In this document: positions 51,243-59,179 of the stretch, one piece after another
Position numbering within the stretch: the first letter of the stretch is position 1
Layout of the letters: the number at the start of each line of letters is the position of its first letter
Assembly: GCF_003550065.1 (NCBI RefSeq)
Contig: NZ_QXDC01000003.1
Coordinates: forward strand, 558,001-622,000
Length of the DNA stretch: 64,000 nucleotides
Source of the DNA: Hephaestia caeni
Lineage (GTDB): Bacteria > Pseudomonadota > Alphaproteobacteria > Sphingomonadales > Sphingomonadaceae
Reading direction: 5' to 3'
Notes under the pieces: generated by a model
What the model was told of the DNA's origin: nothing
Seen by the model: only the letters and a program-made list of their open reading frames with translations
Database searches by the model: none
Made by a program: the position numbers and the translations under genes

Positions 51243-51955
51243 CACCCGATCTCCCCGGCGGAAACGGGGCGCGGCCCCTCGCGCAGCAACCGGCCGAATG
51301 CCGCCGCGATCAGGTCGAACTCGCTCGCCGACCAGAACAGCGGGCTGGGCTCGCCGGGCCGGATGCCGGCCAGCCGCCACGCGGCGTCGCCGAGCCGCCA
51401 ATCCCGCGGCGCGAGATCGGCGTCCTTCAGCTTGGCGAGGAGCGCGTCGCAGAGCCGGTGCTTGAGCACCTGGACCGATCGTGCCGCTGGCACGCCGGAC
51501 AGGTCCTGCGACCAGCCCGCGCGCTCGGCCATCTTCTTGAGCGCCTCGATCAGCAGGTACATCTGCGACTGGTTCGCCCACTGGAGCTTGTCGCAACCGA
51601 GCTGGCGCCGCGCGAACGCTTCGAGCGCGCTTTCGCGCCCGTCCCGCACCACGCCGAGATGGTGCAGCGAGATCCACAGCGCGCGTGCCTTCATCGCGCC
51701 GGGATGGTCGGCCGCGCGCGGCGCGCCCGCCTTCGGCTTCGCCGAGAAGCCCTTCGCCTTGAGTTCGTCGATCACCAGCACGAGCTGTTCTTCGGTGCAC
51801 TCGCCGGCGCTCATCCGGCCAGTGATGCGAAACAGCATCGCCCGGTAATCGTCGTCGGCGAGCCCGAGCTGCTTGATGGCTACGTGCACCTTGGCGATCA
51901 GCACCCGGCGCCGCTGCCGCGCGCCGTCGAAGCGCGCCGTCGCATATTGGTTCAT
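51242..51955 (-). CDS. GemA/gp16-like regulatory protein (DUF1018)
   Basis: 237 residues with DUF1018 at the N-terminus (IAKVHVAIKQLGLADDDYRA, MLFRITGRMSAGECTEEQL), the gp16/GemA family of Mu-like phages, which alters host gene expression and supercoiling. The C-terminal half is longer than in Mu and has a Trp-rich WSASEFDLI segment. Coupled to genes on both sides. Confidence 0.88.
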   Translation of the reverse strand: MNQYATARFDGARQRRRVLIAKVHVAIKQLGLADDDYRAMLFRITGRMSAGECTEEQLVLVIDELKAKGFSAKPKAGAPRAADHPGAMKARALWISLHHLGVVRDGRESALEAFARRQLGCDKLQWANQSQMYLLIEALKKMAERAGWSQDLSGVPAARSVQVLKHRLCDALLAKLKDADLAPRDWRLGDAAWRLAGIRPGEPSPLFWSASEFDLIAAAFGRLLREGPRPVSAGEIG

Positions 51956-52359
51956 GCCTGCTCTCCTGAAAATTCTTCCGCGAGCCGATCCGTCAGGCGC
52001 CGAAACGCCGGATCGGCGGCGCGCAGCGCCTCGGCGCGGCGAAGCTGATGGATGACCGTGCTATGGTCGCGCCCCATCGCCCGGCCGATCTGGGGCAGGC
52101 TCCGCAGCGTCGCCTCCCGCGCGATCCACGACACCGCCGCGCGACCCCGCCCCAGCGCCTTGAAATTGCGACGGCTCATGATGTCGATCGGCCGCAGCCC
52201 CATCTCGAACCCGACGCGATCGACGATTTCGGCGACGCGGGGTGAGCCGCCGGTTTTCTCGATATCGATGACGGCTTCTGTGGCCGCGAGGGCGTCACGG
52301 AGCTTCGCGATCGCGGCCGAATCGAACTCGCCCTCGATGATGATCCGCCGGATGCTCAT
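51952..52359 (-). CDS. DnaA domain IV-like DNA-binding protein
   Basis: 135 residues. Residues about 62-110 match the DnaA C-terminal domain: RNFKALGRGRAAVSWIA, then the signature GRAMGRDHSTVIHQLRR (92-108), which in DnaA reads the DnaA box. There is no AAA+ ATPase. The first 60 residues are an alpha/beta part of unknown fold. It might bind host DnaA boxes or phage DNA to link transposition with host replication. ATGA overlap with neighbours. Confidence 0.8.
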   Translation of the reverse strand: MSIRRIIIEGEFDSAAIAKLRDALAATEAVIDIEKTGGSPRVAEIVDRVGFEMGLRPIDIMSRRNFKALGRGRAAVSWIAREATLRSLPQIGRAMGRDHSTVIHQLRRAEALRAADPAFRRLTDRLAEEFSGEQA

Positions 52360-52493
52360 GACAGCACCCGATGCACGAGGGCCACGATATCCGGCCCGGC
52401 CGAGCCGAGCGCGCACGCCACCGCGAACGCCGCGCCGCCCACGACGTGGCGGTGACGGCGCAGCTCGGCGGCGATCGATCGCACCGCGCTCAT
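52356..52493 (-). CDS. Very small membrane protein
   Basis: 45 residues with one transmembrane helix (VVGGAAFAVACALGSAGP) and a basic start (RRHRH). The gene overlaps its neighbours by 4 nt on each side, which is the main reason to call it. Confidence 0.5.
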   Translation of the reverse strand: MSAVRSIAAELRRHRHVVGGAAFAVACALGSAGPDIVALVHRVLS

Positions 52494-52672
52494 GACGCCG
52501 CCGCCAAAGCGGCCGCGAGCGCCTGATCGCGCAGGTTCGCCGCCTGTTCGAGCTTGTTCGCCGCCCCGCGCAGACACCGCGCCGCGCTGCGCGGTGCACC
52601 GTCGGCCAGATAGACGCCGGCCAGCTCGACCTTCTCCAGCGCCTCCTCTTGCAGATCGTCCCACGCGCTCAT
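52490..52672 (-). CDS. Small helical phage protein
   Basis: 60 residues, helical and acidic at the start (AWDDLQEEALEKVELAG), Ala-rich at the end. Overlaps the MuB stop by 4 nt. Unknown function. Confidence 0.58.
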   Translation of the reverse strand: MSAWDDLQEEALEKVELAGVYLADGAPRSAARCLRGAANKLEQAANLRDQALAAALAAAS

Positions 52673-53625
52673 GACGCGATCGGCCGCGACGCGAGTTGCG
52701 CCCAGGCGTCCTGCATATGGGCGAGGTCACGCGCGCGGTGTTCGCCGCCCGCGATCATCGTCGCCAACTCCAGCACCATCGTGCAGCCGCGCAAACCACC
52801 CGGCTTGGTCGCGATCGACTGAATGAAGGCGATCTCCTTCGCATCCTCCAGACCCCACGCCTCGGCGAGCGCGCGTGCGTCGGCCGCCAGTGGCACGTTG
52901 CGCACCAGCCGCATCCCGACACGGCTGTAGAGCTGCGCATAATGCGCGCGCCGCGTGCCGCCTTCGAGCCGCGCGATCACGCTTTCATTACCCAGCAGGG
53001 CGATGCCGATCCCCTCTGCATCGTGCCATGACCGGATTTCCTCGACCGACTTCTCGGAAAGGTGCTGCGCTTCGTCGATGATGATGAGCCCGCCGGTGTT
53101 GCGCACCCGCTCGCGCACGCGGCGCGACAGTTTCTGCGACGTCCCGACCGCATCACGCTCCCCCAGCGCCGCCAGCACCTCGATCTGCATGTTGTTCACG
53201 CCACTCGTCGACGGCGTCATCGTCGCCACCCAGACGTTGGCGACCGCGGCCTGATAATGGCGGCAGGTGATCGTCTTGCCCGTTCCCGGCCCCGAGGCGA
53301 CCACCGTGATGCGCCCGCGCTGCGCCCAGGTCAGCAGCGCGACGATCTGACGCGACGTGCCGGTCTCGAAATAATCGGGGATTTCGGGCGCTTCGAGCGC
53401 CAGTTCGGCCTGCATCGCCAGCCTCTGGCGGAACAGGAGCAGCTTGCGCGCGACTGCCTCGTTATTGCCGCCGTACCCGCCGCCCACGAATTGCGTCAGC
53501 GTGCCGTAAGCGACGCCCGATTGCGGCGCCAGTTCGCTATAACTCAGCCCGGTGCGCTCTTTATAGTCGAGCACCCAGGCGCGCAGTTCCTCGACGTCGA
53601 CGGGTGTCTTTGATGGATCGTTCAT
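52669..53625 (-). CDS. Transposition target-capture ATPase MuB
   Basis: 318 residues. An N-terminal HTH (SYSELAPQSGVAYGTLTQFV) is followed by an AAA+ ATPase: Walker A GPGTGKT (112-118), Walker B LIIIDEAQ (DEAQ 184-187). MuB polymerises on target DNA, gives target immunity and activates MuA. A hairpin (53660-53690) and a clear CAGGAGAT ribosome site precede it, suggesting its own translation control. Confidence 0.95.
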   Translation of the reverse strand: MNDPSKTPVDVEELRAWVLDYKERTGLSYSELAPQSGVAYGTLTQFVGGGYGGNNEAVARKLLLFRQRLAMQAELALEAPEIPDYFETGTSRQIVALLTWAQRGRITVVASGPGTGKTITCRHYQAAVANVWVATMTPSTSGVNNMQIEVLAALGERDAVGTSQKLSRRVRERVRNTGGLIIIDEAQHLSEKSVEEIRSWHDAEGIGIALLGNESVIARLEGGTRRAHYAQLYSRVGMRLVRNVPLAADARALAEAWGLEDAKEIAFIQSIATKPGGLRGCTMVLELATMIAGGEHRARDLAHMQDAWAQLASRPIAS

Positions 53626-53659
53626 GGTATTTATCTCCTGTCATCTGCTCACGATGTCC

Positions 53660-53690
53660 GGCCGCTCCGAGGTTCCAGCTCGGGGCGGCC
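53660..53690 (-). other. Hairpin between MuA and MuB genes
   Basis: Leftward reading gives GGCCGCCCCGAG and CTCGGAGCGGCC, a 12-bp stem with one mismatch and a 7-nt loop. No T run follows, so it is more likely an RNA processing or attenuation element than a terminator. It lies in the only sizable gap of the early operon. Confidence 0.5.
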
Positions 53691-53694
53691 GCTT

Positions 53695-55653
53695 TCATTC
53701 GACCAGCCGCAAATGGCTGACGGCCGTCGAAAACTTGTCCATGAAGGCGCTCTGAGCCGGGGCTGAGGCGGGTTCGGAAACCGGCTTGAGCGCCGCCGCC
53801 GTCTGGCCGCGATGGCGGACAGGCCGCACCACCGCCGGCGCGGGCGGATCGCTCTCGTCCGCATAATCGGGGAGCAGCGCCGCGATCTGGTCGGCGCTGA
53901 GCAAATCCTCCAGCTCGGTCGCGCGCCGCGTCGCCTTGCGCCAATCGGCTTCCTGACGCGCGCGCCGCCGTGCCGCCTCGACGTCGAGGAAGCCGTCCGC
54001 CGCGATGATCCCGGCCGATACCAGGAATCGCCCCGCGCGATCGTAGACGTGGACCGGCAGCATCAGATCGTCGGGATCGAACCGGATCGTCACCTTCTGG
54101 CCCGCGATCTGGCTGAGTTCGGGCGCCCAATAACGGTTGCCGTGCAGCCGGATGTGGCCGCTCTTGCGATCGGTCGAGAGCTGCTCGCCGGCCATCAGCG
54201 CGAGCCGCAATTGCTCCTCCGTCGCCTTGCCGATCGGCGCGACCGCATAGGATGCGTTGAACGCGTCGTCGAAGCTGCGCCCGGCCGCGATTTCGGTGCG
54301 CCGGCCCTGCCGCGCGTTGTGCGCGGCGATCCCGCGCGCGATCACGCGCACGAACACGTCGAGATCGATCGCCTTGCTCGCGTAATTCTCGGGCTTCGCG
54401 TCGGGCCGGTTGCCGGTGTAGGCGCCCGCGAAGGCCGGATGCTTGGCGAGGTCGCGGCAGAAGTCCCCGAACCCGCGCTCGATCGGTTTGGACGAACCAC
54501 GATACGGCGTCGTCCAGTGCGTCGTGATGTTGAGCGCGGTCAGCAGGCCGAGCGGCTCGTCATCCTTGATTTTGAACCGGAATCGCGTCGGCGAACCGCC
54601 CGTGATCCATTTCGAGGCGAAGCCGCGGCCGTTGTCGACCACGGCGCCCTTCGGGATGCCGAATTTCTTGAGCATGTCGGCGAGAGCGAGCCGCGTCATC
54701 AGCGCGCTTTCGCTCACGCCGATCCGCCAGCTCAGGAATTTGCGGCTGTAGACGTCCTGGATCGCCACCATCATCGGGCGGCGGATCGCGCCATCGGGGA
54801 AGCGCACGAAGACGTCCCATTTATGGCCGTCCATGTTGATCAGTTCGAGCGCGTGGAGATCGGCCACCGTCCGCTGTTGCGGCGGCATCGTTTCGCGTAG
54901 CGCATCCTTGCCCTTCCGCGCCGCCACGATCACGCGCCGGTCGACCTCACGATCGAACTTGCGCCGCAGTGAGCGCTCGCAGGGCAACGTCGCGCCGATC
55001 GTCTCCGCATATTCTTCCGCCCAGCGGTAGCAGCTCGAAAACGTCGGCTTTTCCGGCCGCAGATAATTCGATTTGAGATGCTGCCACACCCGCGGATCGA
55101 TCTCGGCTTCTGTCCCGCCGCCCGCCCGCCGCGGCGCGAGGTGTACCAGCCGGTCAGCCGGATCGGTGCCGTTGAGAGACTTGAGCCAGCCCCACAACGT
55201 CGACGCGGCGCCCCCATGCTCGCCCGCGGCCGACGCGACCGCGGTCGAGCGCGAAAAACCAAGCCGTTCGTGCGCGGCCACCGCATCGACGATTTCCGCG
55301 CGGCGCCGCGCTTCGGCCTTCACCTTTTCGGGCTGCCGATCGAACCAGTCCCACCCGCTCGCGCGTGCCGGCCGCGCCGGCGGGCGATCGGTGACGATCG
55401 CGACGACCGCGATCCCACGCCGCGCCAGCTCGATCCGAGAAGCCGACGGCAACACCTCGACATGATATTCGAGGCCGCCGCCACGCGCCTGACGCGGCCG
55501 GGCGAGCGGCTCGCCCGACGCCGTCTGGCGCAGCGCCCAGCCTTCGTCGTCGGCGCGCTCATTGATCCGACGCTTCGACTTCGGCAGCCCCGGCAGCTTG
55601 AGCGCGGCGAGTTCCGCCGACGTGAACCACACCTTGCCCCCAAACGGCTTCAT
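53695..55653 (-). CDS. DDE transposase MuA
   Basis: 652 residues, close to Mu MuA (663). The N-terminal winged helix (WFTSAELAALKLPGLPKS) and I-beta/gamma DNA-binding domains are followed by the catalytic core with Asp275 (INMDGH), Asp340 (VVDNGR) and Glu392 (SKPIERGF), nearly the same spacing as D269/D336/E392 of Mu. The C-terminal part contains a basic QEADWRKATRRATELEDLL helix that would contact MuB. It binds the TGGAG sites at both ends and joins them to the target. Confidence 0.96.
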   Translation of the reverse strand: MKPFGGKVWFTSAELAALKLPGLPKSKRRINERADDEGWALRQTASGEPLARPRQARGGGLEYHVEVLPSASRIELARRGIAVVAIVTDRPPARPARASGWDWFDRQPEKVKAEARRRAEIVDAVAAHERLGFSRSTAVASAAGEHGGAASTLWGWLKSLNGTDPADRLVHLAPRRAGGGTEAEIDPRVWQHLKSNYLRPEKPTFSSCYRWAEEYAETIGATLPCERSLRRKFDREVDRRVIVAARKGKDALRETMPPQQRTVADLHALELINMDGHKWDVFVRFPDGAIRRPMMVAIQDVYSRKFLSWRIGVSESALMTRLALADMLKKFGIPKGAVVDNGRGFASKWITGGSPTRFRFKIKDDEPLGLLTALNITTHWTTPYRGSSKPIERGFGDFCRDLAKHPAFAGAYTGNRPDAKPENYASKAIDLDVFVRVIARGIAAHNARQGRRTEIAAGRSFDDAFNASYAVAPIGKATEEQLRLALMAGEQLSTDRKSGHIRLHGNRYWAPELSQIAGQKVTIRFDPDDLMLPVHVYDRAGRFLVSAGIIAADGFLDVEAARRRARQEADWRKATRRATELEDLLSADQIAALLPDYADESDPPAPAVVRPVRHRGQTAAALKPVSEPASAPAQSAFMDKFSTAVSHLRLVE

Positions 55654-56111
55654 ACGCGCTCACCACCCCGTTCGATCGGTTGCGCACGGCCGCGCAATTG
55701 CTTGATTTCGGCGTCGATCCGGGCGCGCTGCGCTTGCAGATGGCCGAGCCGCGCGGCGAGGATTTCCTCGCCCCAAAGGATGCGCCCGCCGAGACGGTGG
55801 ACCGCCTCCTCGATCAGCGCGTGATCCTGCGACACGGCCATCAGCGCGAGCGCGCGGCCGAAGCTGATATTGTGGCCGTCGCGCGCCGGCGACGCGTAGG
55901 CGTCGAGCATCCAGCGCGAGACGTCCTCGGCCATGATCGCCGACATCGCGCCTGCGATTTCCTCGCGAGATCGCGAATCCTCCTTCAGCATGATCCCGAC
56001 CTCGGCCGCGATCCACGCCTCGACCCCGGCGAGCGCGGCCGGCCCGTTCATCGGCCGCGAAGCCGTGAACAGGTCGAACTGGCGTTCGTCGGGGGAGCGG
56101 CGCTTAGCCAT
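55650..56111 (-). CDS. Early phage protein, unknown
   Basis: 153 residues. RQFDLFTASRP gives a short start, then a helical domain with conserved-looking EEIAGAMSAIMAEDVSRWML and a C-terminal coiled coil (LQAQRARIDAEIKQLRG). The start was placed where the composition becomes coherent; an upstream in-frame ATG lies inside the preceding gene. Coupled to MuA by a 4-nt overlap. Confidence 0.65.
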   Translation of the reverse strand: MAKRRSPDERQFDLFTASRPMNGPAALAGVEAWIAAEVGIMLKEDSRSREEIAGAMSAIMAEDVSRWMLDAYASPARDGHNISFGRALALMAVSQDHALIEEAVHRLGGRILWGEEILAARLGHLQAQRARIDAEIKQLRGRAQPIERGGERV

Positions 56112-56379
56112 CGGCGCGCACCCAGGAACTGCAAGCCGGCGACGATTTCTTGATATCGGTCGCCGCGCCCCCCGTTTCGGTGAGCGCGCACTTGAAATAG
56201 GTCCGCGCGAACTCACGCCGGACGAGCCGCATGCAGCTTCCGCACGTCTCGCCGGCCGGCCCGCTGCCGGGCAGCGTCGGATAGCCGTTCCGCCGCTTGC
56301 CGCGCGGCGCGCCGAACCGCGCCGCCTGCGCACGCAGCGGCGCATTCAGCGCGGCCTGAATACGGGGATCGACCGGCAT
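56104..56379 (-). CDS. Cys-rich small protein (zinc-binding)
   Basis: 91 residues. GETCGSCMRLVRREFARTY, then KCALT and SPACSSW supply four or five cysteines arranged like a zinc ribbon conserved in many phages. Function unknown. The overlap with the HNH gene by one base supports co-translation. Confidence 0.7.
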   Translation of the reverse strand: MPVDPRIQAALNAPLRAQAARFGAPRGKRRNGYPTLPGSGPAGETCGSCMRLVRREFARTYFKCALTETGGAATDIKKSSPACSSWVRADG

Positions 56380-57026
56380 CAGTCGCCGCCTCCCACCGTG
56401 CGCGCGCGATGTTCGAGCTTGGCGATCGCCATGATCGTCGGCTTCACCTCGGCCGAAGCATGGTCATAATCGCGTCCGTACCGGCCGTTGAGGCGCGGCA
56501 GCATCGCGCGCGGGATCAGCTCCCAATTGGCGGGGTCAGTGTTCGCTTTGTTGCCGTCAAGAGACTTGAGGCACATGCCTTCCGGCACTGGCCCGTGAAG
56601 CTCTTCCCAGCGGATCAGGTGGACGGCGCGCCATCGCGACTGGAGCGGCAAGCCGTCGTGGATTTTCCGCTCGACATAGCCGTCTTTGCTCAGCCGCTCC
56701 GTGCCGATCGTTTTGTAGAGGTCCACGGCGACGCCGCGTCGCTCGCCCTTGCGGAATTGAGTCTTGCGAGCGTTGGGATGGTTGCCGCCGACGCCTGGCG
56801 GGCACTTCCTGCCCTTGTTGATCGGCGTCTGCCCGGCTTCGAATCGACCGGTACGACCGGTCTTCCAACCCTTGCGCTTCCGAAGCGCATTGAGATTGAC
56901 CGCCGACACGTCGTCCCGGCCGAAGCGTTCGCAGAACGCGTGGTGCAGGTCGCCGATCACCAACCCGCGGTTGGCTTCGATCCACGCCAGTTCGTCGGCG
57001 CTGTAGGAGATCGCGCGGCCCTTCAC
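56379..57026 (-). CDS. HNH endonuclease-like protein
   Basis: 215 residues. A basic NUMOD-like centre (GKRTGRFEAGQTPINKGRKC-type segment) is followed by the HNH region: HLIRWEELHGPVPEG, LKSLDGNKANTDPANWELI. Such proteins nick or cut DNA; a homing type is possible. In this family a His is followed at about 25 residues by Asn, which is seen. It is part of the early operon, not an isolated insertion. Whether it is active is unknown. Confidence 0.78.
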   Translation of the reverse strand: MKGRAISYSADELAWIEANRGLVIGDLHHAFCERFGRDDVSAVNLNALRKRKGWKTGRTGRFEAGQTPINKGRKCPPGVGGNHPNARKTQFRKGERRGVAVDLYKTIGTERLSKDGYVERKIHDGLPLQSRWRAVHLIRWEELHGPVPEGMCLKSLDGNKANTDPANWELIPRAMLPRLNGRYGRDYDHASAEVKPTIMAIAKLEHRARTVGGGD

Positions 57027-57262
57027 GCCGTCTTGTCCTCGATCATCGGGAGCTGATGCAGAAACCGATCGCCATGCGCGGCCACGATCTCGACGGCCTT
57101 GAGCTGGAGGCTCGCGCCCTTCACGATCTGATCCGATACGCGCACGATGGCCTGGGCGCGCTTGGCCTCGGCCTCGATCTGCTCGGCCGTCAGGTCTTCA
57201 TCGCTGAGGCGCTCGATCTGGGCGAACAGATGGTTGTTGAGATCGGTGAGCTTATTCTTCAC
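57023..57262 (-). CDS. Conserved small early protein
   Basis: 79 residues: KNKLTDLNNHLFAQIERLSD, then EAKRAQAIVRVSDQIVKGAS, all helical. I recall the same LNNHLFAQ protein widely in Mu-like and related phages, where its function is unknown. The GTG start follows CAGGAGACC, a good ribosome site. Confidence 0.78.
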   Translation of the reverse strand: MKNKLTDLNNHLFAQIERLSDEDLTAEQIEAEAKRAQAIVRVSDQIVKGASLQLKAVEIVAAHGDRFLHQLPMIEDKTA

Positions 57263-57414
57263 GACTTGGTCTCCTGTTGCTTGGGCGGCAGCGTCGCGAT
57301 CATTGCGGCGAGCACATCGACATGCAGCGGATCGAGCCGCGTCGGGCGCAGGCTCTTCGGCGCCGGGCGGCGCCGGCCGATCTGGATAGTCAGCCGCTTC
57401 ACCGCTGCCACCAT
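57259..57414 (-). CDS. Very small early protein
   Basis: 51 residues (AAVKRLTIQIGRRRPAPKSL), basic start and helical end (VDVLAAMIATLPPKQQE). Start ATG lies within the previous gene's end (16-nt overlap), stop overlaps the next GTG. Coupling is the main support. Confidence 0.5.
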   Translation of the reverse strand: MVAAVKRLTIQIGRRRPAPKSLRPTRLDPLHVDVLAAMIATLPPKQQETKS

Positions 57415-57641
57415 TGCAGGCGGGCATCGCCGTCCTCGTCCGTCTCGGCGAACGCCGGCGCGGCGGTGCCGCACAAGGCGGTATTGTTTTTGGCGGAAAG
57501 GCGTGCGTCGGCCTCGGCCCAGCGCTCCCGCGCCAGCCGGTCGCGCGCCACCGCCATCGATACGCGGTCGCGCACCGCCAGCTCGAACACCTGCCGGCAG
57601 CGCCGCAGCCGTTCGGCTTCGGTCGTCGGCCGCGCGCTCAT
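57399..57641 (-). CDS. Small early protein
   Basis: 80 residues, mostly helical and charged (TEAERLRRCRQVFELAVRDR, then ARERWAEADARLSAKNN). No known family. Overlaps neighbours. Confidence 0.58.
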   Translation of the reverse strand: MSARPTTEAERLRRCRQVFELAVRDRVSMAVARDRLARERWAEADARLSAKNNTALCGTAAPAFAETDEDGDARLQWWQR

Positions 57642-57892
57642 GCGAACGCCTTTCCGGTCGCCGCGATCGCGGCGGCGAGCCGCCGCGAGCCGTCGCGCAC
57701 CATCGCCTCGAAGAGCCGGTTATCGGCGCCCCCGTCGAATTGGCTGATCGTCTTGCGGACTGCCTTCGCCGTACAAGACGTCGCGGCCGCCACCTGGTCG
57801 ATCGACAAACCGGCGTCCCACAGCTCAAGGATTCGCTCTTCGAACGGGAACAATCCGACCACGTCGTCGCGCCGCCACGGCCTCTTGCTCAC
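57638..57892 (-). CDS. Small HTH protein
   Basis: 84 residues with a helix-turn-helix (GLSIDQVAAATSCTAKAVRKT) of the sigma-70 region 4 type. It may bind DNA as a small phage regulator. Four-nucleotide overlaps with both neighbours. Confidence 0.65.
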   Translation of the reverse strand: MSKRPWRRDDVVGLFPFEERILELWDAGLSIDQVAAATSCTAKAVRKTISQFDGGADNRLFEAMVRDGSRRLAAAIAATGKAFA

Positions 57893-58410
57893 AGGCGCCT
57901 CCTGGGCGCATCAGCGCCCTTGGCACGGTCGATCCGGTCGCGCGCTTCGGAGACAAACACCTGATATTTGCCGGTGTCCTTCGCCGCGAAGGCGCGCTTG
58001 ATGTCCTGTTGAAGGCTCAGCGGCAGCGAGAACCAGTGGCGCCGGCAGAACAACTGCCCCCGCTTGACCTCGATCTGGCAGCTATCAGCCGCACAGCTCA
58101 CCGCACGGCCGAACACGCGCCGCTCGAAGGTCGCGATCCCGTCAAACGTCTCGCCGCGCCGCCCCAGCTCGGCGCGTAGCGCGACCGTGGGAATCGTGGT
58201 GAGGTCGGGTGCCTCGGGCAGGCGCAGGCTGCGATGGCGATAATAGTCGCGCACCACCTTGCCGTCGTCGGCCAGCCGGCCGACGATCCGCCCTGCCGCG
58301 CCGGTCGAAATGCCGACCTGCGCCCCGATCTCGGCCAGCGTGGGCGCATAGCCCAGCCCGGCGATTGTCTCGCGGACATAGTCCAGCGTCTTGAGTTCGG
58401 CGGGCGTCAT
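57889..58410 (-). CDS. LexA-type winged-helix protein with zinc finger
   Basis: 173 residues. The N-terminal 65 resemble the LexA DNA-binding domain (TPAELKTLDYVRETIAGLGY, then TLAEIGAQVGISTGAAGRIV), but no S24 protease domain follows. Instead a Cys/His cluster CAADSCQIEVKRGQLFCRRHW (residues about 106-126) may bind zinc. A phage regulator that could compete at SOS-like operators is conceivable, but this is inference. Confidence 0.7.
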   Translation of the reverse strand: MTPAELKTLDYVRETIAGLGYAPTLAEIGAQVGISTGAAGRIVGRLADDGKVVRDYYRHRSLRLPEAPDLTTIPTVALRAELGRRGETFDGIATFERRVFGRAVSCAADSCQIEVKRGQLFCRRHWFSLPLSLQQDIKRAFAAKDTGKYQVFVSEARDRIDRAKGADAPRRRL

Positions 58411-58916
58411 GCGCCACCTCCCGTGCTATCGTCCGCCAATTGCGATGAAGGGGAGAGCGTCGGTGAGCCTGCACAATTATGAAAACGCATGGCGGTCGAT
58501 CGGCCGTGATCTGGCGGAGTTGCTGACGGCTCAGCAACGTCGCCAGGCAGCCGATTTGCTCGATCAGCCCGAATGGGCTCGGGCACCATTGTCGGAATGG
58601 AAGGAAGCAACCGCCCTGCTGGGCCTCGACCCGAAGCCGTTCCGGGCGAAATGGGCGAAGATTGATCGAGATCACCAGCCGCTTCTGTGGCTTCGTCTTC
58701 AGTTTCTCGTTCACCTGTCAACCAACGCAATAGCGATCGCTGAAACGGCTGAAGACGTGACGGGTCTGCCATATCGGAAAGCACTTCGAAGCGCCTCCGA
58801 GCGGCTTCTTCAGCTTCCACTAGACCCATCAGCAGACGATCTACGGGACGCATTGCTCTGATCGCGCGCCGCGCGGCGCGAACCACGCTGATCGCGCACG
58901 GCAACGGCGCCTTCAT
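58407..58916 (-). CDS. Leftward frame of doubtful coding value
   Basis: 169 codons. Both ends overlap the neighbouring early genes by 4 nt (ATGA), which is what a real member of this operon would show. The first 20-70 residues look acceptable (RPVDRLLMGLVEAEEAARRR), but the rest is Pro/Ser/Gly/Thr-rich low complexity. The opposite strand carries a more protein-like frame (58463-58861). At most one of the two is probably translated over this stretch. Confidence 0.35.
   Translation of the reverse strand: MKAPLPCAISVVRAARRAIRAMRPVDRLLMGLVEAEEAARRRFEVLSDMADPSRLQPFQRSLLRWLTGERETEDEATEAAGDLDQSSPISPGTASGRGPAGRLLPSIPTMVPEPIRADRANRLPGDVAEPSATPPDHGRSTAMRFHNCAGSPTLSPSSQLADDSTGGGA
58463..58861 (+). CDS. 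Rightward hypothetical protein within the early operon
   Basis: 132 residues from a GTG preceded by GGGGAGAG at 6 nt. The product reads like a folded helical protein (NYENAWRSIGRDLAELLTAQ, then WARAPLSEWKEATALLGLD) with four Trp. Its codons are less G/C-biased than in the surrounding genes. It runs against the operon, as do many acquired phage cargo genes. Family unknown. Confidence 0.48.
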   Translation: MSLHNYENAWRSIGRDLAELLTAQQRRQAADLLDQPEWARAPLSEWKEATALLGLDPKPFRAKWAKIDRDHQPLLWLRLQFLVHLSTNAIAIAETAEDVTGLPYRKALRSASERLLQLPLDPSADDLRDALL

Positions 58917-59179
58917 GCGCCGTCTCCCGCCAGCGGGACGGCGCCGAGCTTGCGAAGATACTCGTGCTCAGCGCTGGTGATCGACGAAACGTCGAACCGT
59001 ACGGAAAACCCTGGAGGATGATCGCCCGCGGCGACAATAGCGCCGAGCAACGTGGCTTTTTGCGGCCACGTCAGCGCCCCATACATAGCCGCGAGGTCAT
59101 CGGTGCAGGCGTCAAATGCTTCGCGAAGCCGATCACGTGCCGGACCATTGACATCCAGATGGCGATGTTCATGCGTCAT
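58913..59179 (-). CDS. Small early protein
   Basis: 88 residues (THEHRHLDVNGPARDRLREA, then MYGALTWPQKATLLGAIVAA). The start ATG lies 11 nt inside the end of the ParB-like gene. Unknown family; mixed alpha/beta. An upstream extension of the frame is only a shadow of the ParB-like gene. Confidence 0.6.
   Translation of the reverse strand: MTHEHRHLDVNGPARDRLREAFDACTDDLAAMYGALTWPQKATLLGAIVAAGDHPPGFSVRFDVSSITSAEHEYLRKLGAVPLAGDGA

Noticed and set aside
57889..58410. Full LexA repressor
   Set aside because: Only the DNA-binding part is similar; the Ser/Lys protease domain is missing.
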